In this document: positions 60,875 through 64,000 of the stretch, in pieces | Numbering within the stretch: the first letter of the stretch is position 1 | How the letters are laid out: each line of letters opens with the position of its first letter | DNA from: Sclerotinia nivalis | Lineage: Eukaryota > Ascomycota > Leotiomycetes > Helotiales > Sclerotiniaceae | Length of the DNA: 64,000 nucleotides | Direction: 5' to 3' | NCBI GenBank assembly: GCA_029531795.1 | Contig: JAPEIS010000011.1 | Location: 1,736,001 to 1,800,000 of the forward strand | Notes under the pieces: generated by a model | Database searches by the model: none | Seen by the model: only the letters and a program-made list of their open reading frames with translations | What the model was told of the DNA's origin: nothing | Translations under genes and position numbers: made by a program

Positions 60875-61203
60875 GAGAACTCTCAGACGATGGACTTTAG
60901 ATGGCCGATTGAGTGAATGTCAAACTTGCAAGACTGGTTGGCTGCAAGTAAAATATTCCGATGCATTGGCTAATCTCAAGAAATCACATTTCGGTCTCTG
61001 ACACTTTGACGAATTGCCGAGGATGTGGGTTACCGAGCTCCCGGGAGATTTGGCTCAGAACGGAGCAAAATAATCACCTGAGGAAAATTCCATTGTGAGC
61101 TTTACTTGCAATATTGATGCTGAGCGTCAAATAGATTGTAGCGGGCCTGCTCCATCACGTCCGTTCTCCAAATGCTTCCCCCGTACTGAGGGTCAGACAT
61201 ATG

Positions 61204-61268
61204 ATTCTCGTGGACTTATGGTTCTGCACCTTTGCCAAATACACTTCTGGGGGGAATCCGTTTCCCAG
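61204..61268 (+). repeat. Inverted repeat, left arm
   Basis: It is about 80% identical by eye to the reverse of 61,618-61,680, sharing GCCAAATACA and TTTCCCAG; differences are mostly C/T. Confidence 0.6.
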
Positions 61269-61617
61269 TTAGGATTTTGGGTTGAAGCAGTGAGAGAGAG
61301 TACGCAAAAGATGTCGGAGAATTCGTCTTCCATGTCAGCTGTCGAAAAGAAGCCAATTGAAGGATTCTATGACAGTTTTATTTGTTTTAGTCGGGGCCCA
61401 GGAACATGAAATGGGCCGGATCCAGAATTATCCCTCTGATTGTATTACACCACGGCAATGGGAATCCTTAGATACTGCACTTCTACACCCGCGCTTAGTT
61501 CATTTTGCTTCAGATCCGTCACTTGAATCGTGACTTTGGATTCGATTATACTATCAAAAAGTACCCCTTCTAACCGGGAAATCGAGTGAATTCGATGGGG
61601 ATTGTGGGCCGAGGATG

Positions 61618-61680
61618 CTGGGAAAAGAATCCCCAGAAAAATGTATTTGGCGAAGGTGAAAACCACTAGTCCACAAGGAT
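61618..61680 (-). repeat. Inverted repeat, right arm
   Basis: Partner of 61,204-61,268, 350 bp away and in opposite orientation. Confidence 0.6.
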
Positions 61681-62452
61681 CAAATGCCAGTGAACATTTA
61701 ACAATCTCGATTGCGGGCCGGAAACATGAAATGAACTACCTACGTGTCTATTTGTGTTTTTCTGTTCACGACCATTTCTTCTATCGCTATCCTTCAACGT
61801 CTTAACTTCTGTTCTGAGCTAAAGTGACATGTGGACCGACCACCCATATTGTATTTACATGCGGCACTTCTTTCTTTGTGAGCACATATTTGATACGGTA
61901 CTGATTTAGAGACTAAACCAACTCTTCGAGCGGATGTCCTTCAAGCCCATCAGCTGACAGTCAAACTTTGCTGATATCCTCGTGTACGCGAAATCATCAA
62001 GCAGACGAGCCGGAAATCTACATCTTGCTCTATCAGCCTTTTTTATTGGTTACAAAGTCGGATTTGCGTTCCTTAGGATGTTGCATGAGGCTCGATGGAC
62101 GTTGCAAAAAAAGCATATTCTTAGATGGGATTTGTGGTATTCGAGTCACAAGCTGTGATGCCGGTAGTCAATGGTTACTGTCACAAAAGTCAAGGCTTGA
62201 CAAATCGCTCAGCAGCGAGACAAACTCAAGGTATTCAACACTCTCACCGTTCATCTGGTGGTTGATGGTCCCAATGATTGGATGAATGATTGATGGCTAC
62301 TCAGATTTCTCAAGCTTGCTACTTCTGGCCATACGATTTACTTGACGTGTAAGTCTTGCAATTGTGAAGTTACCAAAGACTCGATCATAAAAAAAGTCTT
62401 TGATGAGGACGGCAATGTTATATCTTGATATGTAATCTCTTGCATCTCATAG

Positions 62453-62461
62453 CTATATATA
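62453..62461 (+). promoter_or_regulatory. TATA box for the small secreted protein
   Basis: CTATATATAC lies about 105-110 bp before the ATG at 62,566, a usual distance in filamentous fungi. Confidence 0.45.
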
Positions 62462-62565
62462 CCCTATGAAACCTTCCTTATTCTTCGTATATCTGTTGAT
62501 TCATCTCCGACTAGGAAGACTCTACCACTATAGTCGTAAGTCCATAATCTACCAGCAATTCCTCG

Positions 62566-63031
62566 ATGCGTCTTCCAACCACCATCCTTTCTGCCTTCTC
62601 ATTCGCGATCCTCCCTTCCCTTACCATAGCCTGTCTAGGCGCTGATGGTCTTTTCCTCGCAAATGACGACTGTACTTTCACGCTTCACGCATTCGTCGAT
62701 GATAACTCCGCGAGCACGGTAAGTCTAATAGCACAATTTACTTTTATATCTTCTTTCACGCCTTCAAAATTCGACTAACAATCACCCAGGTGTTCAGAAA
62801 AGCGCAGTACTTCCGCATTTGGTCCTTGGCCTTGGCCTGTGCCCAGCAGGTTATTCCCTCGTCGTCTCGGCTGGAGCGAAAAGCCTTACATATACGAATA
62901 GGACGGGTAGTTACATGAAAAACTTGACATTGACGGATCCAGGTATTTTGACGGATTGTCAAGGGAGCAGTTTTGTTACGTCGCCAATGATTGTATTAAT
63001 GGAAGATCTGAGATCTGAGATATCAGATTGA
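62566..63031 (+). CDS. Small secreted protein
   Basis: I do not recognise a family. The ATG at 62,566 opens a signal peptide (MRLPTTILSAFSFAILPSLT). I read two exons, 62,566-62,718 and 62,798-63,031 (donor GTAAGT, acceptor GTGTTCAG), giving 128 residues with four cysteines in the predicted mature part and glycosylation sites (NRT, NLT). An alternative acceptor eight bases upstream (CACCCAG) shifts the frame and gives a short tail without the second pair of cysteines, so I prefer the later one. A TATA box lies upstream. Secretion and small size make it a second effector candidate, but the mature part has no known motif. Confidence 0.6.
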
Positions 63032-63399
63032 CTGAGAGGGTTTGGAAGAATGGTGGATCAAGGCGATTAGAAACTTCAGGTGTGTGATTGGAGATGAAGA
63101 AATGTATTCGGGCTACGTTGCATATAACAAAGAAATATGGGCGCCAAGAATAAACTCTCATCCTCTGAATAATATGTAATAATTTCACTCTTTCTCTTCT
63201 TATACCTATGTATAAAATTTCAAGCCTTGCTTGTCCCCTTCGTAAACTAGAGATTACAAAACATCCCGAAGACCCCGCACCTTATCCGGACACAACACCA
63301 AGCCCCTGCGACACCCCACATAGTGCAGCAAAATTTTCCCTGCTCACTCTCTAGATTTATGTATACGTATAAGAACAAATTCTCATCAATAACAAGACA
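63032..63399. other. Intergenic region
   Basis: 3' region of the secreted-protein gene and the 5' flank of the tRNA. Nothing else seen. Confidence 0.5.
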
Positions 63400-63513
63400 G
63401 GACAGATGGCCGAGTGGTTATGGCGTGTGACTCAAGCTTAATAGCTTAGTTGATTGAATCAACTAGCATTCTCATGGGCTTAGCCCGCGGGGGTTCGAAT
63501 CCCCCTCTGTTCA
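63400..63513 (+). tRNA. tRNA-Leu (CAA) with intron
   Basis: Acceptor stem GGACAGA pairs with TCTGTTC (one G-T), D-stem GCC/GGC, anticodon loop CTCAAG with CAA at 63,433-63,435, a long variable arm (GGGC TTA GCCC), T-arm GGGGG TTCGAAT CCCCC and discriminator A. An intron of about 32 nt (63,437-63,468) follows position 37, as is usual for eukaryotic tRNA-Leu(CAA). One T-T mismatch occurs in the anticodon stem (positions 29-41). It is a class II tRNA that reads UUG. Confidence 0.93.
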
Positions 63514-64000
63514 TCAACACTTTTGCACTCTTTGAGTGTGAATGCTCACAAAAGGATGTTAGCGGCGTTTGTTTTGCTTTGGTGAATGTTGTTGGTCTTC
63601 ATGGAGGGGCAAACTATTTCGTGATAGGTGGCGTTAAATGTGTTTTTTAGGGTGTGGCTTGTGGTTTTAGATGGGTCATTAGCTATTTACTGAGTACTGA
63701 TTGGCGATTAGATCTAATTCTTTCTTTGTGTATGAATGAGCGCGATATGAATATTAAAGCTTTATTCACTGCTCACTCTTATTTCCTGATTCTACTGCTG
63801 TGCTAATGTACTAGTCCCAAGTACAAATGTGCAGAACACGACTCACCCTCATGCGATCATTAATTAACACACTACCCTTCAGCAAGAAGCCAGGTTCGGT
63901 CATCGATCAAGGAAACAGAACGCAGGAAAATAGTTGGTTTCCGAATCTGAACGCTGAATTCCATCTACGGCTGTGTTCTTTCTTATCTCGGCATCAATAT
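63514..64000. other. Right edge, no gene seen
   Basis: It contains a short T-run-like region after the tRNA and an ordinary composition. The frame 63,450-63,650 runs through the tRNA and is not a gene. Confidence 0.5.

Larger units (their letters stand above)
60875..62565. other. Intergenic region with inverted relics
   Basis: 1.7 kb with no supported gene. It has a pair of 65-bp inverted repeats (61,204-61,268 and 61,618-61,680) and a direct echo of GGAACATGAAATG/GGAAACATGAAATG at about 61,400 and 61,722. The frames 61,095-61,409 (+) and 61,666-61,445 (-) overlap these repeats and resemble each other for that reason, not because they are genes. Confidence 0.5.

Noticed and set aside
61095..61409. 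104-codon plus-strand frame
   Set aside because: It overlaps the inverted repeat arm and has no domain or conserved feature.

Overview
This looks like nuclear DNA of a filamentous ascomycete (Pezizomycotina). I lean towards Leotiomycetes (Helotiales), but that is an impression, not something the window proves. The support is short GT-AG introns with CTAAC/CTAATAC-type branch sites, a Sur7-like four-span membrane protein, a Dfg5/Dcw1-type GPI-anchored GH76 enzyme, a fungal DUF3292-like protein, an intron-bearing tRNA-Leu, and long AT-rich blocks of mutated Ty3/Gypsy elements of the kind left by repeat-induced point mutation (RIP).

Positions 1-41,058 are one AT-rich transposon block with no host gene that I can support. 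It resolves into nested LTR retrotransposons. Element F (199-450 plus 13,469-16,990, + strand) is the oldest host element seen. Element H (451-13,468, +) lies in F with target-site duplication (TSD) CAATA. Element G (5,049-11,526, -) lies in H, with material deleted at its left junction. Element C (from 16,991, -) lies in F's reverse transcriptase region. C is in turn broken by B (17,986-28,892, TSD AATTA), D (29,465-35,102, TSD ACAAA) and a small solo-LTR-like insert (35,241-35,495, TSD GTTTT). Element A (18,184-23,462) sits inside the left LTR of B (TSD TATAC). C ends at a rearranged junction near 38,617. It is followed by an inverted solo LTR, a truncated family-1 element E (38,831-40,670), and two more LTR pieces ending at 41,058. 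H, G and C are chromodomain Ty3/Gypsy elements ('family 2', LTR about 161 bp). A, B, D and E are a second Ty3/Gypsy family ('family 1', LTR 213 bp). Every internal coding region is broken by stops, mostly of the CAA/CAG to TAA/TAG type, and several key residues are altered in ways C-to-T change explains.

From 41,059 the base composition changes abruptly to ordinary gene-bearing DNA. In order: a six-exon Rad51-paralogue recombination ATPase (41,332-43,148, -); a secreted, GPI-anchored GH76 cell-wall enzyme of the Dfg5/Dcw1 type (44,873-46,884, +); a small cysteine-rich secreted protein (49,015-49,482, +); a broken DUF6590-like gene (49,790-50,807, -); a small orphan ORF (51,277-51,747, -); a Sur7/PalI-family membrane protein (52,283-53,379, -); a DUF3292-like membrane protein (54,554-56,676, -); a large AT satellite (57,238-57,467); a zinc-finger plus Ser/Thr kinase protein (58,361-60,874, +); a small secreted protein (62,566-63,031, +); and tRNA-Leu(CAA) (63,400-63,513, +).

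The host genes do not form a recognisable operon or biosynthetic cluster. Two of them (GH76 and Sur7-like) act at the cell wall or plasma membrane, and two encode small secreted proteins that could be effectors. I did not find a convincing new multi-gene system. The most unusual features are the fully readable nested-insertion history and an element (A) with an apparently in-frame loss of about 120 codons covering its chromodomain. Exon coordinates were worked out by hand from splice sites and reading phase and have no transcript support.
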